Made by a program: the position numbers and the translations under genes
From: Gammaproteobacteria bacterium
Lineage (GTDB): Bacteria > Pseudomonadota > Gammaproteobacteria > Pseudomonadales > JAUIET01
Direction of reading: 5' to 3'
NCBI GenBank assembly: GCA_030429735.1
Contig: JAUIET010000018.1
Location: forward strand, 1-41,278
Length of the DNA stretch: 41,278 bases
Part shown: piece after piece, positions 11,901 to 20,954 of the stretch
Layout of the letters: every line of letters begins with the position of its first letter
Position numbering within the stretch: the stretch's first letter is position 1
The notes under the pieces: generated by a model
What the model was told of the DNA's origin: nothing
What the model saw: the letters and a program-made list of their open reading frames with translations, nothing else
Databases searched by the model: none

Positions 11901-13046
11901 TGGTGGCTCGCCGGGGCGCATCATTCGGTAGATTTCCACCAGCGCTTCCAACTTATTAGTGGTTGGGTCGCTGCGGAGTGTGTCAGAAACAAATGAACCA
12001 CAGTCAAGATCATTGGTGTACAAGGTCACCAGTTCTTTGACATCGTGTTCAGCCAAAATCTCTAGAATTTCTGGCGTAATCTCGGCGTTACACTCAACCA
12101 GAACTTCCCCGGTTTCTTCATTGACGATATCTTTTGCTACTGCACGCCCGAGCACGTACTCAATTGGCACATCAAGCTTCTTAATCTTAGCTTCTTCCAT
12201 CTTCTGGATGTGACGCGCCGTGATACGACGGCCTTGCTCCACCAAAAGATTTCCGCTCTTATCAAGAATATCGAAAGCAGCTGCTTCACCACGCAAACGT
12301 TGCGCAACCAGCTCAAGAGAATAATTGCCCTCTTTGTCGCGGAAGAAAGTATTCGTTTCAAAGAACAAATCCAGAATTTCTTCCGTGGTGTACTCGAGAG
12401 CACGCAGCAAAACAGTAGCCGGCAACTTACGGCGGCGGTCTATGCGCACAAACACCAGGTCTTTGGGATCGAATTCGAAGTCCAACCATGAACCACGGTA
12501 AGGAATAACTCGAGCGGAATACAGCAATTTACCCGAAGAGTGGGTCTTGCCTTTGTCGTGATCAAAAAACACACCTGGCGAACGGTGCAGCTGCGACACA
12601 ATAACGCGCTCAGTACCGTTAATAACAAAGGTACCGTTGTCTGTCATGAGCGGTATCTCGCCCATGTAGACTTCTTGTTCTTTAATGTCTTTGATGGCCT
12701 TGTTGCCCGATTCCTTATCGTAAATTATCAGGCGAACTTTAACGCGCAATGGCACAGCAAACGTAACACCACGCAATTGGCATTCTTTTACGTCAAACGC
12801 GGGTTCACCGAGTTTGTAATCTACGTATTCGAGTGCCGCGCTACCGGAGTAGCTGACAATTGGAAAGACCGACTTAAACGCGCCATGCAAGCCAAAGTCG
12901 CGCTTATCTTCTACCGGCACACCTGCCTGGGTAAATCGCCGATACGAATCCAGTTGTATAGCCAGCAAGAATGGCAGATCCATTGCTTGCGGTAACTTAC
13001 TGAAATCTTTTCGGATGCGTTTCTTCTCAGTGTATGAGTAGATCAT
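8967..13046 (-). CDS. rpoB: RNA polymerase beta subunit
   Basis: This 1359-residue beta subunit begins [15 protein letters not shown]. An ATG two codons upstream (13052) abuts the GAGGA ribosome site, whereas the ATG at 13046 is six bases from it, so the latter is chosen. The rifampicin-binding segment [17 protein letters not shown]...[13 protein letters not shown] is intact with wild-type residues, predicting rifampicin sensitivity. The C-terminus has the conserved [42 protein letters not shown] region, given here in parts: [15 protein letters not shown], then [18 protein letters not shown]. It follows rplL after a 144-bp spacer with two hairpins. Confidence 0.98.
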   Translation of the reverse strand: MIYSYTEKKRIRKDFSKLPQAMDLPFLLAIQLDSYRRFTQAGVPVEDKRDFGLHGAFKSVFPIVSYSGSAALEYVDYKLGEPAFDVKECQLRGVTFAVPLRVKVRLIIYDKESGNKAIKDIKEQEVYMGEIPLMTDNGTFVINGTERVIVSQLHRSPGVFFDHDKGKTHSSGKLLYSARVIPYRGSWLDFEFDPKDLVFVRIDRRRKLPATVLLRALEYTTEEILDLFFETNTFFRDKEGNYSLELVAQRLRGEAAAFDILDKSGNLLVEQGRRITARHIQKMEEAKIKKLDVPIEYVLGRAVAKDIVNEETGEVLVECNAEITPEILEILAEHDVKELVTLYTNDLDCGSFVSDTLRSDPTTNKLEALVEIYRMMRPGEPPTKDAAENLFNNLFFVPERYDLSEVGRMKFNRRLGREEVLGEGTLSKEDIVDVMRTLISIRNGKGVVDDIDHLGNRRVRSVGEMAENQFRVGLVRVERAVKERLSVAESEGLMPQDLINAKPVAAAVKEFFGSSQLSQFMDQNNPLSEVTHKRRVSALGPGGLTRERAGFEVRDVHPTHYGRVCPIETPEGPNIGLINSLASYARTNEYGFLESPYRKVVNGKVTDEIEYLSAINEAEYVIAQASASVDKNGKFTEDLVAVRHQNEFTVMSPERISYMDVSPKQVVSVAASLIPFLEHDDANRALMGSNMQRQAVPTLRTEKPLVGTGMERIVARDSGVCVVAKRGGKIESVDASRIVVRVNEDEIEAGDPGVDIYNLIKYTRSNQNTCINQRPVVSIGNTISRGDILADGPSIDKGELALGQNMRIAFMPWNGFNFEDSILVSEKVVKEDRFTTIHIQELTCIARDTKLGPEEISADIPNVSEGALSKLDESGIVYIGAEVNAGDILVGKVTPKGETQLTPEEKLLRAIFGEKASDVKDTSLRVPSSTKGTVIDVQVFTRDGLQKDQRALEIEEQQLDDFRKDLNDEYRIVEEASYARLRSLMVGNKVASGTGDIKKGSDLSDDDLNALDKDQWFRLRMSDDGINKQLEDVERQLSELKESQNDRFEDKKRKLQSGDDLAPGVLKVVKVYLAIKRRIQPGDKMAGRHGNKGVISAIMPIEDMPYDENGEPVDIVLNPLGVPSRMNVGQILETHLGLAAKGLGEKINEMVRSERKKAEVQKFLEEVYNDGAGRLEDIKSFSDEEFDELTDNLRGGVPMATAVFDGAAETEIKKLLTLAGKPESGQMQLYDGRTGDQFDRPVTVGYMYMLKLNHLVDDKMHARSTGSYSLVTQQPLGGKAQFGGQRFGEMEVWALEAYGAAYTLQEMLTVKSDDVNGRTKMYKNIVDGDHKMEAGMPESFNVLVKEIRSLGIDMELDTD

Positions 13047-13094
13047 TAGCATTCCTCACTAGTAGAGTGTAATCCAGCTGACCGAGCCAGCAAA

Positions 13095-13126
13095 AGAAGG
13101 CCGTCGACTTCCGCCGCCAGCCTTCT
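13095..13126 (-). terminator. Attenuator-like hairpin in the rplL-rpoB spacer
   Basis: On the minus strand AGAAGGC and GCCTTCT form a 7-bp stem with a long GC-rich loop, followed at once by TTTTG. A second hairpin, GGCCG-TTCG-CGGCC, lies closer to rplL at 13153-13166. In E. coli this spacer holds a partial terminator and an RNase III site that lower rpoBC expression relative to the ribosomal genes. A similar role is inferred here. Confidence 0.5.
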
Positions 13127-13190
13127 GTATTGAGTGAGTCGCACGACGGCCAGGCCGCGAACGGCCCGACCCCAGCGTAACTCATCAAGC

Positions 13191-13574
13191 TTACTTGAGT
13201 TCAACCGTAGCGCCGGCTTCTTCAAGTGCTTTCTTGGCTTCTTCTGCTTCTGCTTTCGGAGCCGCTTCTTTGATAGTGCTAGGAGCGCCATCAACCATTT
13301 CCTTCGCTTCTTTCAGGCCAAGACCTGTAATTCCACGCACAGCTTTAATGACGTTCACTTTCTTTTCGCCAATGGCGGTAAGAACAATATCGAACTCGTC
13401 TTTCTCTTCAGCTGCCTCACCGCCGCCATCGCCGCCACCCGCAGGTGCAGCAACCGCAACTGCAGCCGCTGCAGATACGCCAAACTTCTCTTCCATTGCT
13501 TCGATGAGCTCAACAACTTCCATCACACTCATTTCAGCAATTGCATTTAATACGTCGTCTTTTGATAGAGCCAT
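13191..13574 (-). CDS. rplL: 50S ribosomal protein L7/L12
   Basis: This 127-residue protein forms the flexible stalk that recruits translation GTPases. It has the N-terminal dimerisation helices (residues 1-35), an alanine/glycine-rich hinge ([19 protein letters not shown]) and the compact C-terminal domain with [20 protein letters not shown] and the terminal ATVELK. The hinge contains a glycine run that is somewhat unusual. It is 61 bp downstream of rplJ, whose product binds L7/L12 dimers. Confidence 0.98.
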   Translation of the reverse strand: MALSKDDVLNAIAEMSVMEVVELIEAMEEKFGVSAAAAVAVAAPAGGGDGGGEAAEEKDEFDIVLTAIGEKKVNVIKAVRGITGLGLKEAKEMVDGAPSTIKEAAPKAEAEEAKKALEEAGATVELK

Positions 13575-13635
13575 GACTCTAATCTCCTATAAAAATAGAT
13601 TTAACTGATTGATCCAGGGATGTTGACCGCTTCAT

Positions 13636-14166
13636 TTACGCGGCCTCCTGCTTTTGATCACGTATCGCAGCCACCGTACGTACCAACTTGCCGGGCACTT
13701 CATTAACAGTGCGCACAAGTTTGGTAATCGGTGCTTGCATAACGCTCATCAACATAGCAAGCGCCTCGTCGCGCGTTGGCAATGTCGCCAAACGATCGAG
13801 TTGGCTGGCATCCAGTAATTCACCACCTACAGCCAGAGCTTTGACTTCAAATTTGTCATTTGCTTTGGCAAAGTCTTTGAATATTCGTGCCGCCGCTCCT
13901 GGATCTTCCATTGAAAATCCAAAAATGGTCGGGCCGACCAGCGCTTCCTGAACACACTCAAATTCAGTGCCTTCGACAGCACGCTTAGCCAAAGTGTTGC
14001 GAATAACGCGTAAATACACCTGGTTCTCACGAGCTGTTTTGCGAAGGCTTGTCATCGCCCCCACATCAACGCCTCTTGCATCGGCTAACACGGCAGACAA
14101 AGCACCGGCGGCGACTTCATTGACTTCGGCAACAATTGCCTTTTTGTCTTCAAGTCTTAGAGCCAC
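13636..14166 (-). CDS. rplJ: 50S ribosomal protein L10
   Basis: This 176-residue protein is L10, which anchors L7/L12 dimers to 23S rRNA. It begins [15 protein letters not shown] and shows the typical [15 protein letters not shown] and [14 protein letters not shown] segments. The start is GTG at 14166, with AAGGAG eight bases upstream. A 276-bp leader separates it from rplA and includes an L10-type regulatory structure, consistent with autogenous control by the L10-L7/L12 complex. Confidence 0.97.
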   Translation of the reverse strand: MALRLEDKKAIVAEVNEVAAGALSAVLADARGVDVGAMTSLRKTARENQVYLRVIRNTLAKRAVEGTEFECVQEALVGPTIFGFSMEDPGAAARIFKDFAKANDKFEVKALAVGGELLDASQLDRLATLPTRDEALAMLMSVMQAPITKLVRTVNEVPGKLVRTVAAIRDQKQEAA

Positions 14167-14301
14167 TGATTTACTCCTTGATTACCGTCAAAGCCAATCG
14201 GATCGGCTCTTCAGGTACTCTTACCGTTTATATTTGCCTGAAAAGCCAACAAAGCTGACTATTCAAACCCCCACGGGGAACAAATCCAACTGGATCGGGT
14301 T

Positions 14302-14380
14302 CCACCATCTGCGCGGGTAGATCGGCTTACGCCGGGTCACATTAAGCTCGGAGCCAGTGGCTCGTTTGCACCTGCGGTCT
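14302..14380 (-). promoter_or_regulatory. L10-type autoregulatory leader of rplJ-rplL
   Basis: Within the 276-bp rplA-rplJ spacer the minus-strand RNA carries GACCGCAGGTGC (14368-14379) and downstream CGCAGATGGTG (14303-14313). These resemble the paired, internally bulged strands of the L10 leader (compare the E. coli CGUAGACGGUG strand). Between them lie the hairpins GAGCC-AGT-GGCTC and CGGC-GTAA-GCCG. In this family the L10-L7/L12 complex binds such a structure and represses rplJ translation. The assignment rests on partial motif similarity and position. Confidence 0.6.
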
Positions 14381-14442
14381 TTGACAGCCACGGCTTAAAC
14401 TGCAAGCCAGGACCCCAAAGTATCTGCATCATTGAGTTGTTA

Positions 14443-15138
14443 TTAGTAACTCAGTGATGACGTATCTATTTGCAAACCAGGCCCCATGGTTGTGGACAAG
14501 GTAATGCGCTTTAAGTAAACACCTTTCGCCGACGCTGGCTTGGCTTTTTGCAAGTCCACCAACAAGGCTTCCAGATTTTCTTTCACTGCGGTGCTGTCAA
14601 AACCCACTTGGCCTATTGCGCCGTGAATGATTCCGTTTTTGTCGGTACGGTAGCGAACCTGTCCTGCTTTCGCATTCTTAACTGCGGTAGCAACATCTGG
14701 CGTTACGGTTCCTGTCTTGGGGTTGGGCATTAATCCTCTTGGGCCCAGTATCTGCCCCAAGGTACCCACCACACGCATCGCATCCGGCGATGCAATCACC
14801 ACATCAAAATCCATCTTGCCAGCTTTGACATCTTCCGCAAGATCATCCATTCCTACCAGATCAGCGCCAGCTTCCTTCGCAGCATCTGCGTTTTCACCTT
14901 GTGCAAATACGGCAACACGCACATCCTTACCGGCACCGTGCGGCAAAACAGTCGCGCCACGCACAGCCTGATCTGATTTACGCGCATCAACACCCAGGTT
15001 GACACTCACATCAAATGACTCTTTGAATTTTACCGAAGAGATCTCATTGAGCAGAGACACGGCTTCTTCAACCGGGTACAGCTTACCTTCTTCAACTTTC
15101 TCTCGAATCGCTTTGATTCGCTTTGTTAATCTGGCCAT
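14443..15138 (-). CDS. rplA: 50S ribosomal protein L1
   Basis: This 231-residue protein is L1, the mobile stalk protein next to the ribosomal E site and a translational repressor of its own operon in enterics. Diagnostic parts are the start [14 protein letters not shown], the central [16 protein letters not shown] loop and the C-terminal [10 protein letters not shown]-type motif (here [15 protein letters not shown]). Its ATG overlaps the rplK stop codon as TAATG, so the two genes are translationally coupled. Confidence 0.98.
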   Translation of the reverse strand: MARLTKRIKAIREKVEEGKLYPVEEAVSLLNEISSVKFKESFDVSVNLGVDARKSDQAVRGATVLPHGAGKDVRVAVFAQGENADAAKEAGADLVGMDDLAEDVKAGKMDFDVVIASPDAMRVVGTLGQILGPRGLMPNPKTGTVTPDVATAVKNAKAGQVRYRTDKNGIIHGAIGQVGFDSTAVKENLEALLVDLQKAKPASAKGVYLKRITLSTTMGPGLQIDTSSLSY

Positions 15139-15572
15139 TAGATCACTCCCTCCACATCAATGCCGGCGCTCCGAGCACTACCAGCGATGGTGCGCACAGC
15201 GGCATCCATATCAGCTGCGGTGAGGTCAGGCATCTTGGTGGTGGCAATCTCTTCCAATTGCGCACGCGTTACCTTGCCTACTTTCTTGGTATTCGGTGTG
15301 CCACTGCCACTTTGAATACCAGCGGCTTTACGAAGCAAAACCGACGCTGGCGGGGTTTTCTGAATAAAGCTAAAGCTTCTGTCAGCATACACAGTAATAA
15401 CAACTGGAATAGGCAATCCAGGTTCCATGCCCTGGGTCTGGGCATTAAACGCCTTGCAAAATTCCATGATATTGACACCGTGCTGACCCAAAGCTGGACC
15501 GACAGGCGGGCTGGGGTTTGCCTGTCCAGCTGGCACTTGCAGCTTTATATAGGCTTCAATCTTCTTTGCCAT
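15138..15572 (-). CDS. rplK: 50S ribosomal protein L11
   Basis: This 144-residue protein is L11, part of the GTPase-associated centre and needed for RelA activation. It has the start [20 protein letters not shown] and the proline-rich [20 protein letters not shown] linker region. The frame is open for 13 more codons upstream, but AGGAG lies eight bases before the ATG at 15572 and the family begins there. It is coupled to rplA by TAATG. Confidence 0.98.
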   Translation of the reverse strand: MAKKIEAYIKLQVPAGQANPSPPVGPALGQHGVNIMEFCKAFNAQTQGMEPGLPIPVVITVYADRSFSFIQKTPPASVLLRKAAGIQSGSGTPNTKKVGKVTRAQLEEIATTKMPDLTAADMDAAVRTIAGSARSAGIDVEGVI

Positions 15573-15649
15573 AATGGCATCTCCTGTGTGGGTGGTAACG
15601 CCCCGCTCCACCGACTAAGCGGTATTCGGTAGCTCCCCTGTTTTAACGG

Positions 15650-15671
15650 GAAGCAGACTTGTGTCTGCTTC
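15650..15671 (-). terminator. Hairpin after nusG, possible attenuator before rplK
   Basis: GAAGCAGAC and GTCTGCTTC form a perfect 9-bp stem with a 4-base loop, ten bases after the nusG stop. On the minus strand it is followed by CCGTTTTAAC, a short T-run set back by three bases. It could be a leaky terminator or a processing site separating secE-nusG from rplKA. No promoter for rplK was obvious in the 108-bp gap. Confidence 0.4.
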
Positions 15672-15680
15672 TATTTCAGA

Positions 15681-16214
15681 TCAGGCTTTTTCGACCTGAC
15701 CAAATTCGAGCTCTACAGGAGTGGAGCGACCAAAAATCAGCACGGCCACTTGCACTCTGCTCTTCTCGTAATTTACTTCTTCAACAACACCGTTGAAATC
15801 ATTAAACGGCCCATCAATAACACGCACCATTTCGCCAGGCTCGAACAAGGTTTTCGGCCTGGGCTGCTCAACACCGTCTTCTACACGCTGCATAATTGCA
15901 TTCGCTTCAGCTTCGGTGATCGGTGCCGGCTTATCAGCCTTGCCGCCAATAAACCCCATAACCCGTGGGGTTTCTTTCACCAAATGCCAGGACTCGTCAT
16001 TAAGCTCCATTTCCACCAGGACATAGCCCGGAAAAAACTTACGCTCGCTTTTTCGCTTCTGGCCACCGCGCATTTCCACCACTTCTTCGGTCGGCACCAT
16101 AATGTCACCGAACATTTCCTGAAGACCAGAAAGCTCGATTCTCTCCTGCAAAGAAGCTTTTACTTTCTTCTCGAAGCCAGAAAATGCGTGAACTACGTAC
16201 CAACGCTTTGCCAT
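15681..16214 (-). CDS. nusG: Transcription termination/antitermination factor NusG
   Basis: This 177-residue protein has the NGN domain (start [42 protein letters not shown]) and a C-terminal KOW domain ([22 protein letters not shown]). NusG binds RNA polymerase across the cleft and links it to Rho or to the ribosome through S10. It follows secE by 20 bp, the near-universal secE-nusG pair. Confidence 0.98.
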   Translation of the reverse strand: MAKRWYVVHAFSGFEKKVKASLQERIELSGLQEMFGDIMVPTEEVVEMRGGQKRKSERKFFPGYVLVEMELNDESWHLVKETPRVMGFIGGKADKPAPITEAEANAIMQRVEDGVEQPRPKTLFEPGEMVRVIDGPFNDFNGVVEEVNYEKSRVQVAVLIFGRSTPVELEFGQVEKA

Positions 16215-16234
16215 TCCAATTCCTTACAGGCCGG

Positions 16235-16600
16235 TTAGCCGATTATCTGTGCAACCAAGTAACTCAGCAGGGAATCAAGACCCCACAGAATGAGCGCCAT
16301 TAACACTACCAATACCAATACGATGGCAGTTGTCTGTAACGTTTCCTGATGCGAGGGCCACACCACTTTGCGAATCTCGTTTCGCGACCCTTGCATAAGC
16401 GTCCAGAGCGCCGCCCCTTTTTCGGTTTGCATAGCAACCGCAATTGCTACTATCGCCAACACCAGTAGCGCAATTACCCGGTACAGCAAGGACTGGTCGC
16501 CAAACACCACGTTGCCAGCCACTCCGGCAGCCACAAGCAAGGCAACGATCAGCCACTTAAGACCGTCGAAACGAAATTCCTGCTCTGCTTTAGTACTCAT
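16235..16600 (-). CDS. secE: Preprotein translocase subunit SecE
   Basis: This protein has about 121 residues and three membrane segments: two close to the N-terminus (LKWLIVALLVAAGVAGNVVF and LLYRVIALLVLAIVAIAVAM) and one at the C-terminus (TTAIVLVLVVLMALILWGLD). This is the long gammaproteobacterial form. The conserved amphipathic hinge EIRKVVWPSHQET precedes the last helix. SecE clamps the SecY channel. The start is the ATG at 16600, behind AAGG; an ATG six codons earlier is less likely. Confidence 0.95.
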   Translation of the reverse strand: MSTKAEQEFRFDGLKWLIVALLVAAGVAGNVVFGDQSLLYRVIALLVLAIVAIAVAMQTEKGAALWTLMQGSRNEIRKVVWPSHQETLQTTAIVLVLVVLMALILWGLDSLLSYLVAQIIG

Positions 16601-16672
16601 GCCTTGCCTTGCGCACAAATGACGCGTTTTCGAATGACCTTATCGCTGCGCTGCCACCCCCTGTTTTGGAAG

Positions 16673-16748
16673 TGGCAGGCCAGGAGGGAATCGAACCCCC
16701 AACCTACGGTTTTGGAGACCGTCGCTCTGCCAATTGAGCTACTGGCCT
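16673..16748 (-). tRNA. tRNA-Trp (CCA anticodon)
   Basis: The 76-nt cloverleaf has the 7-bp acceptor AGGCCAG/CTGGCCT, the anticodon loop CTCCAAA, a standard T-arm (GGGGG-TTCGATT-CCCTC) and an encoded CCA end. It lies 16 bases after the tuf stop and before secE, so it is probably processed out of a tuf-secE transcript. Confidence 0.97.
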
Positions 16749-16764
16749 ATTACCCAAACGACTA

Positions 16765-17955
16765 TCACTCAATAATCTTGGCCACAACCCCGGCACCCAC
16801 TGTACGACCGCCTTCACGAATCGCAAAGCGAAGACCTTCATCCATCGCAATCGGCGCTATCAGCGTCACTGTCATCTGAATGTTGTCACCCGGCATCACC
16901 ATCTCAACACCATCCGGCAATTCACACGCGCCCGTCACATCCGTCGTACGGAAGTAAAACTGCGGACGATAACCCTTGAAGAACGGCGTATGACGACCAC
17001 CTTCGTCTTTGCTCAACACGTACACTTCCGCCTCAAACTTGGTGTGCGGATTGATCGTGCCCGGCTTCGCCAGAACCTGACCTCGCTGCACTTCTTCACG
17101 CTTGGTACCGCGCAGCAATACACCGCAGTTCTCGCCCGCACGACCTTCGTCCAGCAGCTTGCGGAACATCTCAACACCAGTACAGGTGGTCTTGGAGGTG
17201 TCGGTAATTCCAACAATCTCGATCTCTTCGCCCACTTTAACAATACCGCGCTCAATTCGACCGGTCACTACCGTGCCGCGACCCGAAATTGAGAACACGT
17301 CTTCAATCGGCATCAGGAACGGCTGGTCTACCGCTCGCTCTGGCTCCGGAATGTACTCGTCCAGGGTTTCCACCAGCTTCTGCACAGACGGCATGCCAAT
17401 GTCTGACGTATCCCCTTCCAGTGCTTTCAGCGCCGAACCAACAATGATCGGCGTGTCATCACCCGGAAATTCGTACTGGTCTAGAAGCTCACGCACTTCC
17501 ATTTCAACCAATTCCAGCAATTCTTCGTCATCCACCATGTCCGCTTTGTTCAGGTACACAACAATGTACGGCACGCCAACCTGGCGGCTCAGCAGAATGT
17601 GCTCTCGGGTTTGTGGCATCGGGCCATCAGCGGCTGAGCAGACCAGAATCGCGCCGTCCATTTGCGCCGCACCCGTGATCATGTTTTTCACATAATCCGC
17701 GTGACCCGGGCAATCCACGTGCGCGTAATGACGCGTCGGTGAATCATATTCAACGTGCGAGGTGGCAATCGTGATACCACGCTCACGCTCTTCAGGGGCA
17801 TTATCAATACCGTCGAAGGCTACCGCTGTACCGCCCCAGACTTCCGCACATACGCGCGTCAAGGCCGCCGTCAGCGTCGTCTTACCATGGTCTACGTGAC
17901 CGATCGTGCCCACGTTAACGTGTGGCTTGGTGCGTTCAAATTTTTCCTTGGACAT
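16765..17955 (-). CDS. tuf: Elongation factor Tu, complete copy in the tRNA-tufB position
   Basis: This 396-residue protein has all EF-Tu hallmarks: [11 protein letters not shown]-loop, [23 protein letters not shown] and SALKALEGD in the G domain, then domains II and III. It delivers aminoacyl-tRNA to the ribosome. The gene sits downstream of tRNA-Thr, tRNA-Gly and tRNA-Tyr, the classical tufB setting. It is nearly identical over the visible part to the partial copy at 1-136, as expected when two tuf genes undergo gene conversion. Confidence 0.98.
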   Translation of the reverse strand: MSKEKFERTKPHVNVGTIGHVDHGKTTLTAALTRVCAEVWGGTAVAFDGIDNAPEERERGITIATSHVEYDSPTRHYAHVDCPGHADYVKNMITGAAQMDGAILVCSAADGPMPQTREHILLSRQVGVPYIVVYLNKADMVDDEELLELVEMEVRELLDQYEFPGDDTPIIVGSALKALEGDTSDIGMPSVQKLVETLDEYIPEPERAVDQPFLMPIEDVFSISGRGTVVTGRIERGIVKVGEEIEIVGITDTSKTTCTGVEMFRKLLDEGRAGENCGVLLRGTKREEVQRGQVLAKPGTINPHTKFEAEVYVLSKDEGGRHTPFFKGYRPQFYFRTTDVTGACELPDGVEMVMPGDNIQMTVTLIAPIAMDEGLRFAIREGGRTVGAGVVAKIIE

Positions 17956-18021
17956 TGATAGTCTCCCGGCATCACTGTGTTAAAAATATAAACTGGCTTA
18001 CGACCAGCCTCTTCATTCAAT

Positions 18022-18097
<76 letters not shown>

Positions 18098-18198
18098 TAA
18101 ACACTTCGTTCTTGGTACTTCTATAGTCTTACTTCTAAGTCTTTTACTCTTCCCAGTTTCCGGCCAACTCTCTGACCTTCTCGCAGTTAGCGCTTTCT

Positions 18199-18272
<74 letters not shown>

Positions 18273-18339
18273 CTGCATTCCAATCGAAAGCCCGATTCAG
18301 CTGCTCTACACTGCCCGAATCCACCGCAATGCTGAGTAG

Positions 18340-18423
18340 TGGTGGAGGGGGGTGGATTCGAACCACCGAAGCTTTCGCGTCAGATTTACAGTCTGATCCC
18401 TTTGGCCACTCGGGAACCCCTCC
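18340..18423 (-). tRNA. tRNA-Tyr (GTA anticodon)
   Basis: The 84-nt class II tRNA has the acceptor GGAGGGG/CCCCTCC, anticodon loop CTGTAAA, a long variable arm and encoded CCA. It lies about ten bases after the predicted start of transcription of the cluster. Confidence 0.96.
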
Positions 18424-18439
18424 CAAAAAAGAGGGCGAC

Positions 18440-18468
18440 ATTCTCCTTATCGGCTTGTACGTTGTCAA
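18440..18468 (-). promoter_or_regulatory. Promoter of the tRNA-Tyr/Gly/Thr-tuf operon
   Basis: On the minus strand the perfect -35 box TTGACA, a 17-base spacer and GAGAAT lie just before tRNA-Tyr. The discriminator GTCGCCC is GC-rich. The spacing and position fit a strong stable-RNA promoter. Confidence 0.7.
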
Positions 18469-18532
18469 CAATTAGTTTTGGAAAATAGGCACTTAGGCAC
18501 GATTTATGCGTATCGGGCCCGATGCATGAATT

Positions 18533-18608
18533 TGGAGCTGGCGAGAGGAGTCGAACCCCCGACCGGCTGATTACAAATCAGCTGCTCTACCAACTGAGCT
18601 ACGCCAGC
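18533..18608 (-). tRNA. tRNA-Thr (TGT anticodon)
   Basis: The 76-nt gene has the acceptor GCTGGCG/CGCCAGC, anticodon loop TTTGTAA, T-arm CGGGGG-TTCGACT and encoded CCA. It is the outermost tRNA of the cluster, equivalent to thrU, with its own promoter at 18654-18682. The 109-bp gap to tRNA-Tyr contains a second promoter and the palindrome ATCGGGCCCGAT (18512-18523). Confidence 0.96.
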
Positions 18609-18653
18609 AAAAGCGATTGTGGCCAGCAAACGCCTGACCACGAAACGGCGGGC

Positions 18654-18682
18654 ATTCTATTCCAAGTTACCCGCGGTAGCAA
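18654..18682 (-). promoter_or_regulatory. Promoter of tRNA-Thr(TGT)
   Basis: On the minus strand TTGCTA, a 17-base spacer and TAGAAT are followed by GCCCGCCG, a strongly GC-rich discriminator of the stringently controlled type. The -35 box lies inside the 3' end of the SPOR-like gene, so that gene's last codons double as promoter sequence. Confidence 0.6.
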
Positions 18683-19358
18683 CGATGTCGCAGTATTTTT
18701 GCTCTAAAGCCAGATCTCCGTTGTCTTCGCGAAAACGCTCCCAGGCCTCTTTGCTGAGTTTATCGAATTCCCGGGTTCTCACTACCCCCCAATATTCCTC
18801 TATATTTCGAGGTACTACCTGCATCGCAACCCGGTAATCTTGGCCCAAATGCGCCTCAACCGCCTCTCTGGCGGTCTTCTCATTGGAATAAAAGCCCAGG
18901 GAGATACCGTTTTCAAGTTCACCTTCAGCGATGATGAAGCTGTCAACGTTGCGTTGCTGCAAATTGCGCAGCAATTCTACTGCAGCTTGCCGCGTTTCCA
19001 TGGGCACCGCATAAACCCAATAATCAGGCGCGACCGGCGTGGCGATTTTTTGCACTGACAAATTGACCCCAGTGGCTCTGAGCCGCGTTTGGATATTGCT
19101 GGCCAGCTCACGCTCCTCGAACGGGCCCAGCTTCCAGCACATTTCGTTGGCCGCATAACTTTCTGCTGCTTGCTGTGCACGCGCACTGTCGGCTTCCCGG
19201 GTATCCACTACCAACTGCAGCTCCGGTGCGTCTACGTGGCTTAGCGCAATCTGCTGCTCAATAGATTCCGTTCTACTGCCTGATTTTTCGCCAAAGGCAA
19301 GATGCCAGATCCCGAAAACGACATTCAGAACAAGCAGGAAAAAGAAAATGGAACGCAT
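18657..19358 (-). CDS. Membrane-anchored SPOR-like protein after coaX
   Basis: This 233-residue protein has one N-terminal membrane segment (IFFFLLVLNVVFGIWHLAF, residues 4-22), a linker, and a C-terminal region of about residues 90-185 that looks like a SPOR fold: CWKLGPFEERELASNIQTRL, then YWVYAVPMETRQAAVELLRN, then ENGISLGFYSNEKTAREA. SPOR domains bind denuded peptidoglycan at the septum. A protein of this kind downstream of coaX is known in pseudomonad-like genomes, but its role is not established. It ends immediately before the tRNA cluster, 28 bp after coaX, in the same operon. Confidence 0.75.
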   Translation of the reverse strand: MRSIFFFLLVLNVVFGIWHLAFGEKSGSRTESIEQQIALSHVDAPELQLVVDTREADSARAQQAAESYAANEMCWKLGPFEERELASNIQTRLRATGVNLSVQKIATPVAPDYWVYAVPMETRQAAVELLRNLQQRNVDSFIIAEGELENGISLGFYSNEKTAREAVEAHLGQDYRVAMQVVPRNIEEYWGVVRTREFDKLSKEAWERFREDNGDLALEQKYCDIVATAGNLE

Positions 19359-19386
19359 GGCTTACGACCGGCTGGGTACTCAATAA

Positions 19387-20124
19387 TCATGGCAACGAGA
19401 GCCGCAAGCCGTCAAGTACTAGATCCGGCACAAGTAGGGCTTTCACTCGCAGTGCGGGCTGCAGCCACTGTGCATCACCGCCGCACAGATAAAACTGACA
19501 ATCCAGGTGCTGCGGTTCAACCCCAAACGATTCGTGTATCGCCCCAACCAGCATATGAACCGCCCCATTTAGAACAGCATCTTCCGTACTTTGACCGAGG
19601 CTAAGTTGGCCGCCGTTCGAACTTGGATCAAACAGCACTTTTTCGGTTCTGCGCTGCAGAGAATCCAGCAACAGCTGACGGCCTGGCAGAATCAACCCGC
19701 CTTCATGCCGGCCACTCGGCGCCAGATAATCAATAGTGAGCGATGTGCCGCAGTCGATCACACAAACCCGGCTCGGAGGCGACGTGCTTCTGCTGTGCGC
19801 AAACGCCGCCAACATCGCCAGCCACCGGTCTACCCCCATGGCCCTAGGGTTTGCGTAGCTGTTGCTAACCCCGGCACACTCCGCCGCGGTTACAGCGTAT
19901 TCCGCGCGCACCGATAGCTGCTCTGCCAATTCGTCAACCGCGGGCTTCAGCGAATCAGCGACGCTGGCGACACGCAAGCGCGTAATTGCTTGCATTGTAC
20001 TAAGGGTTGTTATTCCCTCATCGAGAAACGCATCATGTGAGTAACGCCCAGTGCTGATTACCTGGCTACCGTCCGTAACACGCCATTTAACCCGGCTATT
20101 ACCAATATCTAGCTCCAGAATCAT
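19387..20124 (-). CDS. coaX: Type III pantothenate kinase
   Basis: This 245-residue protein phosphorylates pantothenate in the first step of coenzyme A synthesis. The CoaX signatures are the N-terminal phosphate loop ELDIGNSRVKW, the GVDRWLAMLAAF segment near residue 97, CVIDCGTSLTIDYL with the metal-binding aspartate, and GGLILPGRQLL. It overlaps birA by four bases (ATGA), so translation is coupled. The birA-coaX pair is common in gammaproteobacteria. Confidence 0.95.
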   Translation of the reverse strand: MILELDIGNSRVKWRVTDGSQVISTGRYSHDAFLDEGITTLSTMQAITRLRVASVADSLKPAVDELAEQLSVRAEYAVTAAECAGVSNSYANPRAMGVDRWLAMLAAFAHSRSTSPPSRVCVIDCGTSLTIDYLAPSGRHEGGLILPGRQLLLDSLQRRTEKVLFDPSSNGGQLSLGQSTEDAVLNGAVHMLVGAIHESFGVEPQHLDCQFYLCGGDAQWLQPALRVKALLVPDLVLDGLRLSLP

Positions 20125-20954
20125 TCGCTTCTCCGGGCGCGTACAGACACCTCACCCCCATAGATGGATTGTATTTGCTCATCAACAGAAACCAGTAACG
20201 CGCCGTCATCAGCAACACCCAGCGCCAGACCTGCACGCGCGCTGCCAGCAGCGAGAATATCAACATGCTGGCCACTCAAATAGTCAAAGTGATCCCAGCG
20301 CTCCTTGAAAGCAGCAAATCCACCACCCTCGAATTCAGGCAGCATCTCACACAGAGCGTAGGCCAAATCAGCCACAATCTGATTTCGTGACGGGCAGGCG
20401 TCAACGTGCGAGCTAACGTCCGTCCAGGGCTGATCGATCTGCTTGGCTTCTGCTTCAGGTAAGGCAATATTCAAACCGATCCCCATCACCACACTCGGCC
20501 GGCCGTCGTTGCGCATTTGCATTTCAAGCAGTATGCCGCCGAGCTTGCGATGCTCGCATAGCACGTCGTTTGGCCACTTCAATGCCACTGACGACACTCC
20601 CATGCGCTCAAGCAACTCCGCGGCCACCACGCCCACGGCGAGACTGAGCCCGTCCAGACCGCTTACTTCATCGAAGTGCCATAGCATCGAAAAATAAATG
20701 CTGGCTGACTCCGGGCTATGCCAGTACTTGCCGCGCCGCCCGCGGCCTGCGGATTGCTGCTCGGCAAGCCACACGGTGCCAGCGGCGCTGGCACCTGCCG
20801 CACGCAATGCCGCCGCATTGGTTGAATCGATGGATTTAGATAATAAGAATGTGGGAGCAGTGTGTAACTCAGATTGACCAAACTCCTCCAGCCGGGCGTT
20901 GATGTCAGCGATATCAAGAGCCGCCATCGCATCAGGCGTACCAGGTTCAGGCAT
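20121..20954 (-). CDS. birA: Biotin-[acetyl-CoA-carboxylase] ligase without the repressor domain
   Basis: This 277-residue protein has the catalytic core of biotin protein ligase: SKSIDSTNAAA, AEQQSAGRGRRGKYWHSP (the GRGRRG biotinyl-AMP loop), LKWPNDVL and KLGGILLEM, plus a C-terminal SH3-like domain. Only about 38 residues precede the core, so the winged-helix domain that makes E. coli BirA a repressor of the biotin operon is missing. It should be a ligase only. The start is uncertain: the ATG at 20954 overlaps the SDR stop by eight bases, and an ATG nine codons later is also possible. Confidence 0.93.
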   Translation of the reverse strand: MPEPGTPDAMAALDIADINARLEEFGQSELHTAPTFLLSKSIDSTNAAALRAAGASAAGTVWLAEQQSAGRGRRGKYWHSPESASIYFSMLWHFDEVSGLDGLSLAVGVVAAELLERMGVSSVALKWPNDVLCEHRKLGGILLEMQMRNDGRPSVVMGIGLNIALPEAEAKQIDQPWTDVSSHVDACPSRNQIVADLAYALCEMLPEFEGGGFAAFKERWDHFDYLSGQHVDILAAGSARAGLALGVADDGALLVSVDEQIQSIYGGEVSVRARRSE

